Below, one piece after another: positions 52,237 through 61,700 of a stretch of DNA of 64,000 nt. The stretch is from positions 1 to 64,000 of the forward strand of contig CAZFEC010000003.1 of assembly GCA_964517435.1 (NCBI GenBank). Reading direction: 5' to 3'. Made by a program: the position numbers and the translations under genes. A model generated the notes under the pieces. The model saw only the letters and a list, made by a program, of their open reading frames with translations, made no database searches and was not told where the DNA came from. Origin of the DNA: BS150m-G50 sp964517435 (GTDB taxonomy: Bacteria; CAIWAD01; BS150m-G50). The first letter of the stretch is position 1; the number at the start of each line of letters is the position of its first letter.

Positions 52237-53543
52237 TGTATCACGATCTCTTCCTGGTTGACGGAGATGACCTCGCTGGTCCGCGGGGCGTGAACACCAA
52301 CCCCCAGCTGAGGGGCGGGCACATCGGCGATCAGCTCTCCCGCCTTCACCTTACTCCCTGTCTTGACAACCGGCGCGGCGGGTTGCCCGATATGTTGACG
52401 CAGCGGGATGGTCAGCCGGCCGGTCTCCTCCTCGAAACGGCGGAAAGGCGCCGCGGTATCATAGGGCTTTAAACCGAGCTTGCGCAGCATCTGTTTGCCG
52501 GAAAGCTTCCGGTAGGCATACATCGGATGGGGTGTGGCAGCAGGCTGCCGGCGCGGAGCTGTTTCCTGCCGCTGCAACGATTGCTTCGACAGCTGGCAGG
52601 CGAGCCGGGGATCCAGCCCTTCCGGGCAGGCTGCCAGAGTACAGAGGCCGCATTCGACGCAGAGTTCCCCCCAGCGCGAAGCGGGCGGTTCGCTCCGGGT
52701 CTGCTGGTGGCGCATCACCTGGTGCGGTTCGACCTGGTAGCCGAGCAGGTAGCGGGGGCACATCTGCGTGCACATGTTGCACTGGTCGCAGACGGAGCGT
52801 CCGATCCGCGTTCGCAGGGTGGCGGATTTCAGCAGTTGGCGGGCGTAGCCGTGCTCGCACGGGATAACGATGATGCCGGAGCTGGTTTTAACCAGCGGGG
52901 TGGACATATCCTCCACGACGCGGCCCATCATCGGGCCACCGTCGATGGCGACATAATCGCGCAGCGGACTGCTTCCGGCGAACCGGATCGCCTCCTCAAA
53001 GCTGAGGCCGACTGGAAACAGCGCCGTCACAGGCTGCCGCACCGCTCCCCCCACCGTCACCATCGTATGCGTGACCGGCTGGCCCCGTTCTGCCTGGTGG
53101 ATGTTGACGATCGTCTCGACATTCATCACGACGATGTCGATCTGCAGCGGAATGCCGCCCGGTGGGATGGTCTTGCCGGAAACCTCGTAGACCAGGTTCG
53201 CCTCGTCGCCCGCCGGGTAGTAATCCTCGAGCAGCTGCAATTCAATGTCGCCGTTCAAGCCGGCGCGGACCGCCTCGACCGTCTCCCGGTTCTTCTCCTT
53301 GATCCCGATGACCGTCCGGCGGGGCGTCAAAGCCTGCCGGATCAGTTCCAGACCGGCCAGGAATTCCGCGGTGAAATGCCGCATCACCACGTTGTCCTTG
53401 CGCAGCAGCGGTTCGCACTCCGCCCCGTTGACGATCAGGATATCGACCGGCTGGGATAGTTTGACGTATGTGGGGAATCCGGCACCGCCGGCGCCGACCA
53501 CTCCCGCCGACCTGACTTTATTCACCAAGGTTGAAGTTGACAT
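52233..53543 (-). CDS. pduS: PduS-like RnfC-related flavo/iron-sulfur oxidoreductase
   Basis: 436 aa. The N-terminal glycine-rich nucleotide site 'VGAGGAGFPTYVKL' (15-29) and 'NGAECEPLL' are shared with RnfC and NuoF. A SLBB-like segment (about 160-215) follows, then two ferredoxin-type clusters: Cys252/255/258/262 and Cys295/298/301/306. The C-terminus carries 'GSKVKAGELIA', a barrel-sandwich-like fold. PduS reduces cobalamin or passes electrons inside 1,2-propanediol-type microcompartments and binds PduT. Here it is directly upstream of, and coupled to, the PduT-like gene. No clear Shine-Dalgarno precedes it. Confidence 0.9.
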   Translation of the reverse strand: MSTSTLVNKVRSAGVVGAGGAGFPTYVKLSQPVDILIVNGAECEPLLRKDNVVMRHFTAEFLAGLELIRQALTPRRTVIGIKEKNRETVEAVRAGLNGDIELQLLEDYYPAGDEANLVYEVSGKTIPPGGIPLQIDIVVMNVETIVNIHQAERGQPVTHTMVTVGGAVRQPVTALFPVGLSFEEAIRFAGSSPLRDYVAIDGGPMMGRVVEDMSTPLVKTSSGIIVIPCEHGYARQLLKSATLRTRIGRSVCDQCNMCTQMCPRYLLGYQVEPHQVMRHQQTRSEPPASRWGELCVECGLCTLAACPEGLDPRLACQLSKQSLQRQETAPRRQPAATPHPMYAYRKLSGKQMLRKLGLKPYDTAAPFRRFEEETGRLTIPLRQHIGQPAAPVVKTGSKVKAGELIADVPAPQLGVGVHAPRTSEVISVNQEEIVIQ

Positions 53544-53610
53544 TCGATGGACGATCTGTTTTCTTTCAGGTCGATTAAGAGTCCAGGAAACGCTAATCGG
53601 CGCTTATTAC

Positions 53611-53676
53611 ATTCGGAATCGCCATCGGAATCGGTATCGGAAGTAATCGATTCCGATCCCGATCCCGAATCCCGAT
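53611..53676. repeat. Iterated ATCGGAATCGG-type repeat island, copy B
   Basis: About 65 bp of ATCGGAATCGGTATCGG-like units followed by the complementary CGATTCCGATCCCGAT-like units, so it can fold as an imperfect hairpin. It lies between the divergent PduS-like and acyl-CoA synthetase genes and matches the islands left of the PduT gene. The nearby phrase TCGCGGTTTGATG (about 53689-53701) is almost the same as TCGTGGTTTGATG at 51602-51614. Confidence 0.7.
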
Positions 53677-53743
53677 ATTAGCGTTCATTCGCGGTTTGAT
53701 GCGCAATCCACGCATACCGACTACTCGAGCAAAAGGAAGGATT

Positions 53744-55903
53744 ATGGCTTCAAATAGCAAGCAGGATCTTGGCGTCGCCTCGCTGAATCCTATTTTTCAT
53801 CCTAAATCGATCGCCGTGATCGGCGCCTCCGCCCAGTCGGGCAAGATCGGCCGCGAGATTCTGCACAATCTGCTGCTCAGCGAGTACCAGGGAGTAGTCT
53901 ACCCGGTGCATCCGACCGCCAAGCATATCCTCTCCCTAAAGGCTTATCCCTCCGTCATGGCCATCGAGGATGAAGTGGACCTGGCGATCATCGTGGTCAA
54001 GAAACAGCTGGTGCTCAAGGTGGCCGATGAGTGCGGTCGCAAGGGCATCAAGGGACTGGTGGTGATCACCGCCGGCTTCCGCGAAATAGGCGGCGAGGGC
54101 ATCGAGCTGGAACAGCGGCTGCTGCGCATCGTGCACAAGTACAACATGCGGATGGTCGGACCCAACTGCATGGGCATCGTCAACACGGCCGAGGGAGTGC
54201 AGATGAATGCCACCTTCGCCAGCACGACACCCCGGCGCGGCAGCATCAGCTTCCTCTCGCAGTCAGGCGCCCTTGGCGTGGCGATCCTGGAGAACGCCGA
54301 GGAATACGGATTGGGACTGGCCCAGTTCGTCTCCCTCGGCAACAAGGCGGATGTATTCGGCAACGATATGCTTGACTACTGGCGGGATGATCCCAACACC
54401 AAGCTGGTCCTGATGTACCTGGAGAGCTTCGGCAACCCGCGCAGTTTCGTCAAGATCTCCGAGGAGGTCTCCCGGCGGAAACCGATTCTGGCGGTTAAAT
54501 CGGGCCGGACCGCCCGCGGCGCTCTGGCCGCCTCTTCCCACACCGGCGCCATCGCCGGCCAGGAGCTGATCACCGATGTGTTGTTCGAGAAGGCGGGTGT
54601 GATCCGCATCGACACCATGGAGGAGCTGTTCGACATCTCCAAGGCATTCGTCAACCAGCCGCCACCGCCCGGCGACCGCATCGCCATCATCAGCAACGCC
54701 GGCGGTCCCGGCATCCTGGCCACCGACGCGTTGGAGAACTACGGTCTGCAGGTCGCCACCTTCACCGAGCAGACCACGGAAGCCCTGCGGGAGATACTAC
54801 CGGAAGAAAGCAGCTGCGACAACCCGGTCGACATGATCGCCTCCGCCGACGGCGAACGTTATCAGAAGACCATTCAGCTGGCCAACGCCGACCCCAATGT
54901 CGACGGCATTCTGGTGATCTTCGTGCCGCCGATTACGGCCGATCCGGTCGATATTGCCGGCGGTATCATCGCCGGTTGCGAGGAACTGAACAATAAACCG
55001 GTCCTGGCCTGCTTCATGGGCGAACAGCAGGGACAGGCGCTGGCCGCCCTGGAACAAGCCGGTATCCCCAATTACATCTACCCGGAATCGGCGGTGCGTT
55101 CGCTGGCCGCCCTCAACCGCTACCGGCAGTGGCGGGAGAAGCGCCGGGGTGAGATCGCCGTCTTCAGCGCCCACAAATCGCGGGTCAAGACCATCATTGA
55201 CCAGGCACGCTCGGAGGAGCGGGAACACCTGACCCAGGCGGAGGTGTTCACCATTCTGAAAACTTACGGGATTCCGGTAGCCGCCTACGAACAGGTCCAG
55301 GATGTCGAGGCGGCGGTAGCAGCCGCGGCCGCCATCGGTTATCCGGTCGTGCTGAAGCTTGACTCGCCAAAGCTGGTACACAAATCAGACGCGGGCGGCG
55401 TCAAGCTGGATATCGGCGATGAAGCCGCGTTGCGCCAGGCCTGGGAAGATATATATGCCGCCGCCCTGCAGCATATCGAACGGGAAGAGATCGCCGGTAT
55501 CCTGGTTCAGAAAATGGCCGGCAGGGGCCGGGAAACCATCATGGGTATGACGACCGATCCCAGCATCGGTCCGTTGCTGATGTTCGGTCTTGGCGGCATC
55601 TACGTGGAAGTGCTCAAGGATGTGAAATTCAAGATTGTGCCGATCACAAATGTCGACGCGCGGGAGCTGGTCACCGGTATCAAGGGTTTCAAGCTGCTGT
55701 CGGGGACCCGCGGCGAGCAACCGGCTGATGTCATCAGTGCACAGGAGGTGCTGCAACGCCTTTCGCAACTGATTACCGACATCCACGATATCCTGGAGAT
55801 GGACATCAACCCCTTCCTGCTGTATGAGCAGGGGAAGGGCGGCATCGCCGTCGACGGCCGCATGCGCATAGATCTGAAGGGCGGGTCTCAGAAGAGCACC
55901 TGA
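53744..55903 (+). CDS. Acetate/acyl-CoA ligase (ADP-forming), fused alpha-beta
   Basis: 719 aa from the ATG at 53744, preceded by AAGGAAGG; an ATG at 53696 lies in the repeat-flanking DNA. It has a CoA-binding domain ('SIAVIGASAQSGKIGREIL'), succinyl-CoA-ligase-like domains with the phospho-histidine His266 ('SSHTGAIAGQ'), and a C-terminal ATP-grasp domain ('HKSDAGGVKLDIG', 'GLGGIYVEVLKD', 'EMDINPF'). It converts acyl-CoA, ADP and phosphate into acid, CoA and ATP, giving fermenters ATP from acyl-CoAs. It is next to the PduT/PduS pair and may finish the same pathway (inference). The last 51 bp are duplicated in tandem. Confidence 0.93.
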   Translation: MASNSKQDLGVASLNPIFHPKSIAVIGASAQSGKIGREILHNLLLSEYQGVVYPVHPTAKHILSLKAYPSVMAIEDEVDLAIIVVKKQLVLKVADECGRKGIKGLVVITAGFREIGGEGIELEQRLLRIVHKYNMRMVGPNCMGIVNTAEGVQMNATFASTTPRRGSISFLSQSGALGVAILENAEEYGLGLAQFVSLGNKADVFGNDMLDYWRDDPNTKLVLMYLESFGNPRSFVKISEEVSRRKPILAVKSGRTARGALAASSHTGAIAGQELITDVLFEKAGVIRIDTMEELFDISKAFVNQPPPPGDRIAIISNAGGPGILATDALENYGLQVATFTEQTTEALREILPEESSCDNPVDMIASADGERYQKTIQLANADPNVDGILVIFVPPITADPVDIAGGIIAGCEELNNKPVLACFMGEQQGQALAALEQAGIPNYIYPESAVRSLAALNRYRQWREKRRGEIAVFSAHKSRVKTIIDQARSEEREHLTQAEVFTILKTYGIPVAAYEQVQDVEAAVAAAAAIGYPVVLKLDSPKLVHKSDAGGVKLDIGDEAALRQAWEDIYAAALQHIEREEIAGILVQKMAGRGRETIMGMTTDPSIGPLLMFGLGGIYVEVLKDVKFKIVPITNVDARELVTGIKGFKLLSGTRGEQPADVISAQEVLQRLSQLITDIHDILEMDINPFLLYEQGKGGIAVDGRMRIDLKGGSQKST

Positions 55904-55955
55904 TGCGGCCGCATGCGCATAGATCTGAAGGGCGGGTCTCAGAAGAGCATCTGAT
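55855..55955 (+). repeat. 51-bp tandem duplication of the synthetase 3' end
   Basis: Two copies (55855-55905 and from 55906 to about 55955) cover the last codons and stop of the acyl-CoA synthetase gene. They differ at one base (C at 55899, T at 55950) before the end. The period of 51 bp is a multiple of three, so the second copy stays in frame after the first stop codon. Confidence 0.9.
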
Positions 55956-56297
55956 TCTTTCCACCTGTACCGGCCGACCGCTCGCAAACTGACTTTTAAC
56001 TAGAAGACGCACGGCTCAACCTGGAGCCGCACGGGAAGACGATTCGTAAAGTCTTAATGTAGATACCGGTTATACTGGTCGATAAGTAGCACAGGAGATC
56101 TCTCAAATCGCCGCCGGCAGGGCGGATCCATTGCCATTTTGAAGCATAATGGTTATGTTTACTTGATTTGAGAATTCTATGACTTGTCGCCCTTTTGCGA
56201 TTCCATCGCCCTTTTGCGATTCCATCGCGCTTTTGCGATTCCATCGCACACTATTGCCGGTAACTGTGAATTTCCAGTTCGAGATTTCGGAGGGAGT
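55956..56297 (+). other. Intergenic region with short repeats
   Basis: About 340 bp before the C1A peptidase gene. It contains three 19-bp tandem repeats (listed separately) and, at its end, GGAGGGAG as the ribosome site of the ATG at 56298. No ORF with its own ribosome site is apparent. Confidence 0.5.
56187..56247 (+). repeat. Three 19-bp tandem repeats plus partial fourth
   Basis: The unit TCGCCCTTTTGCGATTCCA occurs at 56187-56205, 56206-56224 and 56225-56243 (third copy with one C to G change), followed by TCGC. It lies 50-110 bp upstream of the C1A peptidase start, so it could be a variable-number repeat or an array of binding sites. Confidence 0.95.
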
Positions 56298-58682
56298 ATG
56301 CTGAGAAGCCCGCTGTGGATTTCCCTGTTTTCGATCTGCATCGTTGCCAATCTCGCGGCCGAACCGCCACCGCAGTTCGATCTGCGGGATGTGGACGACG
56401 AGAATTACGTTACCGGCGTACGCAGCCAGCAGGGGGGAACCTGCTGGACGCATGGCGCAATGGCGGCCATGGAGGGGAATCTATTGATGACCGGCAACTG
56501 GGAAGCCGCCGGTGAGATCGGGGAACCCAACCTGGCCGAGTACCACCTCGACTGGTGGAACGGCTTCAACGATCACCACAACGATGATATCGACCCCCCC
56601 TCCGGCAGCGGACTGGAAGTCCACTACGGCGGCGACTACCGGGTGACTTCCGCCTACCTGACCCGGCTGGAAGGGGCGGTACGCGACAGCGACGGTCAAT
56701 CCTACGACACGCCGCCGCTGCGCAGCGATCCGAGTTATCACTATTTTTATCCCCACGACATCGAATGGTACACAGCCGGTCCCGCCCTGGAGAGAATCGA
56801 CCTGATCAAGCAGAAGATCATGGATGAAGGGGTGATGGGCACCTGCATGTGCTATGACGGTTCCTTCATGTCCGGCTACATCCACTACCAGCCCCCCGAA
56901 AACGAACTGGACCCCAATCACGCGATCGCGATCATCGGTTGGGACGATGCGAAGGAAACCCAGGCTCCGCTCGACGGCGCCTGGCTCTGCAAGAACAGCT
57001 GGGGGAGCAGCTGGGGTGAGGACGGCTACTTCTGGATCTCCTACTACGACAAGCACTGCTGTCAGAATCCTGAGATGGGCGCCATCTCGTTCCAGGATGT
57101 GGAGTCGCTGTCCTGGCAACGCTGCTACTATCACGACTACCACGGCTGGCGCGACACCCGCACCGATGTCGATGAAGCCTTCAACACTTTCACCGCCGCC
57201 ACCGACGATGTCATCAAGGCGGTTAGTTTTTTCACCGCGACCGACAGCGTCGACTGCACCGTACGCATCTACTCCGATTTCATCGCCGGTATCCTGGGCG
57301 GAGAACTGGCCGTCCAGACCGGTTTTCTTGCGCACAGCGGTTTTCACACCCTGGAACTGGATACACCGATCTACCTGGCGACCGGCAGCGATTTCCATGT
57401 CTATCTGCAGTTGTCTGACGGTGGTCACCCCTACGACCGCACTTCCGATGTGCCGGTGTTGCTCGGCGCCAACTATCGCACTATTGTCGAGTCGGCCGCC
57501 GGGCCGGGGGAAAGCTGGTACCGCGACGCGGGCGTCTGGTTTGACCTTTATTACTGGCAGAACGATCCCTGGACCGGTACCGCCAACTTCTGCATCAAGG
57601 CCCTGGCGACCGATCCCGGACTCGGGGTCGCCCCCACCGAACGCTTCGTAGCTGAGGGTCCGGTGGGTGGACCTTTTACACCCACTGCCGGTACCTACAC
57701 GCTGATCAACAATAACGGCTGGCCGATCGACTACACTGTCGAGTTGACCCTCCCGGTGGACTGGGCGGAGTTGACCGGCGAGCTGGCCGGTACGCTGGTG
57801 CCGGGGGAGAACAGAGAGATCGACGTTGAAGTAACCGCCGCGGCTGAACTACTGCCCGTCGGTGCCTACTTGACCTCGATTCAATTCACCAACCTGACCG
57901 ATCATTTCGGCGATACCCAGCGCCAGGTCTTACTCGCTGTCGGCGATCCAGCTATCTGCTACGAATGGAACCTGGACAGCGATCCTGGCTGGACTCTGGA
58001 AGGGGGCTGGGGATTCGGGCAACCGACCGGTGAAGGCGGTGCCTACGGGTATCCCGATCCCACCAGCGGTTACACCGGCCTCAACGTCTATGGATACAAT
58101 CTGGAGGGCGACTACCCCAACGGCATGGAAACGGCCGAAGCGCTGATCACGACTCCGATCGATTGCAGCGGTCTCTTCCATGTGCAGCTCGGTTTCCAGC
58201 GCTGGCTGGGAGTGGAGAGCCCCACCTACGACCACGCTTCGATCGCGGTCTCCACCGACAACCTCACCTGGGTACCGGTTTGGGAGAACAGCGTCGAAAT
58301 CACTGATAACGACTGGGTAGCGATGGAACTGGACATCAGCGCCCTGGCAGACGACCAGCCCCAGGTCTGGATCGCCTGGTTGATGGGTCCGACCGATTCC
58401 GGCTGGCAATACTGCGGCTGGAACCTCGACGACATCGTCATCACCGCGCTCGATGCCACCTATCCGGGGGTAGAGGATCTGACCATCACCTGGACCGATC
58501 CCTACATCCAGCTGAACTGGTCACCGGTCACCGGAGCCGTCTCTTATTCGGTTTACCGCAAGTCCGATCCCTACGCCACGGAAACGGAACTGATCGCCAC
58601 CATCACCGATACCGCTCTGCAGCTACTTGACGAAACCGGGACCTACACGCAGGCGTTTTATCATGTCATTGTGAACTATTAA
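56298..58682 (+). CDS. Secreted papain-like C1A peptidase with lectin-like domain
   Basis: 794 aa from the ATG at 56298 (GGAGGGAG immediately upstream). After a signal peptide the enzyme begins almost at once, with no long propeptide: Cys49 ('GGTCWTHGAMAAME'), His208 ('PNHAIAIIGWDD') and Asn233 ('CKNSWGSSWGEDGYFWISYYD') form the triad. Residues about 270-440 are the lectin-like domain usual in this C1 subgroup. An Ig-like module (about 455-550), a jelly-roll domain (about 555-720) and a fibronectin-III domain (about 722-794, 'IQLNWSPVTGAVSYSVYR') follow. There is no sorting domain. It precedes the second C25 gene by 43 bp. Confidence 0.9.
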   Translation: MLRSPLWISLFSICIVANLAAEPPPQFDLRDVDDENYVTGVRSQQGGTCWTHGAMAAMEGNLLMTGNWEAAGEIGEPNLAEYHLDWWNGFNDHHNDDIDPPSGSGLEVHYGGDYRVTSAYLTRLEGAVRDSDGQSYDTPPLRSDPSYHYFYPHDIEWYTAGPALERIDLIKQKIMDEGVMGTCMCYDGSFMSGYIHYQPPENELDPNHAIAIIGWDDAKETQAPLDGAWLCKNSWGSSWGEDGYFWISYYDKHCCQNPEMGAISFQDVESLSWQRCYYHDYHGWRDTRTDVDEAFNTFTAATDDVIKAVSFFTATDSVDCTVRIYSDFIAGILGGELAVQTGFLAHSGFHTLELDTPIYLATGSDFHVYLQLSDGGHPYDRTSDVPVLLGANYRTIVESAAGPGESWYRDAGVWFDLYYWQNDPWTGTANFCIKALATDPGLGVAPTERFVAEGPVGGPFTPTAGTYTLINNNGWPIDYTVELTLPVDWAELTGELAGTLVPGENREIDVEVTAAAELLPVGAYLTSIQFTNLTDHFGDTQRQVLLAVGDPAICYEWNLDSDPGWTLEGGWGFGQPTGEGGAYGYPDPTSGYTGLNVYGYNLEGDYPNGMETAEALITTPIDCSGLFHVQLGFQRWLGVESPTYDHASIAVSTDNLTWVPVWENSVEITDNDWVAMELDISALADDQPQVWIAWLMGPTDSGWQYCGWNLDDIVITALDATYPGVEDLTITWTDPYIQLNWSPVTGAVSYSVYRKSDPYATETELIATITDTALQLLDETGTYTQAFYHVIVNY

Positions 58683-58725
58683 GGTTTGTGAATAGATTCT
58701 CTCAACCATATAGAAGGAGGAATTA

Positions 58726-61700
58726 ATGCGATTCAAACTCTCATTGTTTTTGGGATTGCTGCTTGCGACGACCACTTTTGCCACGCAGCATTCGCTGAAT
58801 GGCGTCACGGTGACCGGCGTCCGTGTTGTCGACGGCAGCTGGGGGAACACCACCCTGGAGTACACCCTCGCCGGGTTCGACAGCGAGGAGCTGCAGATCG
58901 ATGGCGACCCGTACTACCGGATCACTACCTCGGACGCCGCGGTCTGGCAGGAAGCGGGAGCGCCGGCGCTGCCACGTTCTTCGGTCAGCATCGTCATTCC
59001 GGACCAGGCCGGCACCAGTCTCGAGATCCTGGCCAGCGACTACACCGATTTTACCGGGTTGAGACCGGAGCCCTCAAAAGGTGTGATCACCCGTGATGTG
59101 GACCCGGCGACGGTGCCGTACACTTTCGGCGCCGCCTACGATCGCGAGATCTTCCCTGCCGCGATCACCGACCTGTCGGCACCCTACATCATGCGCGATT
59201 TCCGCGGCCAGGTTGTCCATTTTCAACCGTTCCAGTGGCTGCCGCAATCAGGCGCGCTGCGGGTTTACAGCCGCATCCTGGTCAGGATCGCCACCGACAA
59301 CCGCGCCGGTGTAAATGAAATCCTGCGCGCACAGCTGCCCGGTGTCGTCGACGGTGACTTCAACCAGATTTACCGGCGCCATTTCGTCAACTTCGTGGCG
59401 GACGAGCGCTACACACCCCTGGAAGAGCAGGGCAACCTGCTGATCATCACCAACGACGCCTTCCACACCGAGATGGAGCCTTTCCTCGCCTGGAAACTGC
59501 AGAAGGGCATCCCGACCGAACTGGTGGATCTCTCCACCATCGGCTACACTTCAACCGCCGTGCAGAATTACGTCCAGAACTACTACGACACCATCGGCCT
59601 GACCTTCCTGCTGCTGGTGGGCGACGCGGCCGATGTGCCGACACCCTCCGCTGCCGGCGGTTCTTCAGATCCGACCTACTCACTGCTGGCCGGCAGCGAC
59701 ACCTATCCAGAGATATTCGTGGGTCGCTTCTCGGGCGAGACCCCCACCCAGGTGGCCACCATGGTGGAGCGCACGATCGAGTACGAGCGTAACGCCGCCA
59801 CCGCAACCTGGTATCACAAGGGTACCGGCGTCGCCTCCAACCAGGGCCCGGGCGATGACGGTGAGTACGACAACGAGCACATGGATAACATCCGTCTCGA
59901 CCTGCTGGGTTACACCTATACCGTAGTGGACCAGATCTACGATCCCACCGGGACCGCCGCGCAGGTTTCCGCCGCGCTGAACGACGGCCGCTCCATCGTC
60001 AACTACTGCGGTCACGGCTCCACCACCAGCTGGGGTTCAACCGGTTTCAGCAACACCCATGTCAACAGTCTGACCAATAACAACATGCTGCCCTTCATTC
60101 AGAGCGTGGCCTGCGTCAACGGTCAGTTCAACGGCTACACCTGTTTCGCCGAAGCCTGGCTGCGCGCCACTAACGGTGGCGAGCCGACCGGCGCCGTCGC
60201 CATGTATGCCTCCTCGATCAACCAGTCCTGGAACTCGCCGATGTGCGGTCAGGATGAGATGATCGATCTGCTGACGCAGGATCAGAAGAACACCTACGGC
60301 GGCATCACCTTCAACGGTTCCATGCAGATGATGGATGAATACGGCAGCGACGGACAGAACATGTTCCTCACCTGGCACATCTTCGGTGATCCGTCCGTGC
60401 AGTTGCGGACCGATTCCCCCGCGCCGCTGAGCGTCACCCACGCCGGCGCCATGTTCCCGACCGCCGAGAGCTACGAAGTGACCGCGACCGGCGTCGATCG
60501 CGCTCTCTGCGCGCTTTACGGTGAAGGCGTTCTCTACGGCTATGCCTACACCAATGCCGCCGGCAACGCCGTCATCCCGATCGATCCGATGCCGCCGGTC
60601 GGCCAGGCGCTCACCCTGACGGTCACCGCCTACAACTACACGACCCATCAGTCACTGGTGGATGTGATTCCGCCCTCCGGACCCTATGTGGTGTTCGATG
60701 CCTGCACGGTTGAGGACGCCAACGGCGAGCTGAATCCCGGTGAGAGCCCCGCTCTGACCATCGCACTGGAGAATGTGGGCGTGGAAACCGCGGTCGGTGT
60801 TTACGCCGTGCTGACCACCACGGATCCCTATGTTACCGTGCTCGACGGCGATGAATTCTATGGTGATATGGTCGCGGGTGCCGTCGTCTCGGCACCGAGC
60901 GGCTTCCAGGTGCAGGTGGCGGCCGGCACGCCGGAGGACCACCTGGTCAGCTTTACTCTCACCGCGGAAGCGGCGGGCGAGTGGAGCTGGGATTCGCACT
61001 TCGATCTGACCGTGCGCTTCATCTACGAGGAATACTGGTCGGACGACTGCGAAGCGGCGGGTGACTGGACTCATTCCGCTCCCGGCGGCTGGGTTGATCA
61101 GTGGCACCTCAGCAGCGAGGACTACCAGAGTCCGACTCACAGCTGGAAGTGCGGCGACACCGGCACCGGCGTCTACGCCAACCTGCTCGACGCCAGACTG
61201 GTATCACCCCTGCTGGAGATCAGACCCTATTCCCGGATCTCCTTCCTGCATCGCATCGATGGCGAGGTATCGGGAGCCTATCCTGACTCGGCCTACGACG
61301 GCGGTATCTGTGAGATCAGCGTGGACGGACTCAACTGGACTCAGGCGACGCCCAGCAGCGGTGGCTACAACAAGTACTTCCGCTGGGAATCCGGCGGTGG
61401 CTCTCCCGCCACCCATCCGTTTAACGGCGGCACTCCCTGCTGGTCCGGCAGCTTCGGCTGGCAGCAGACAGAAATCGCGCTCGGCGACTACGCCGATCAG
61501 ACCATCCAGTTGCGCTTCCGCTTCGGTAGCGACCAGGGCGGCGGTTCTGAAGGCTGGTACCTCGACGACTTCAGTCTGGTCGGCATCGCCCAGGGCGGCG
61601 AACTCGACCCGGTAACCGATCTGGCAATTTCGGTGACTGACGGTTTCGTCAACCTCACCTGGTCACCCTCCGCCGGTGCGATCAGTTACAATATCTATGG

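Noticed and set aside
53744..55903. The acyl-CoA synthetase as an encapsulated microcompartment cargo enzyme
   Set aside because: It has no N- or C-terminal amphipathic encapsulation helix beyond its catalytic domains and is on the opposite strand to the shell gene; only proximity links them.
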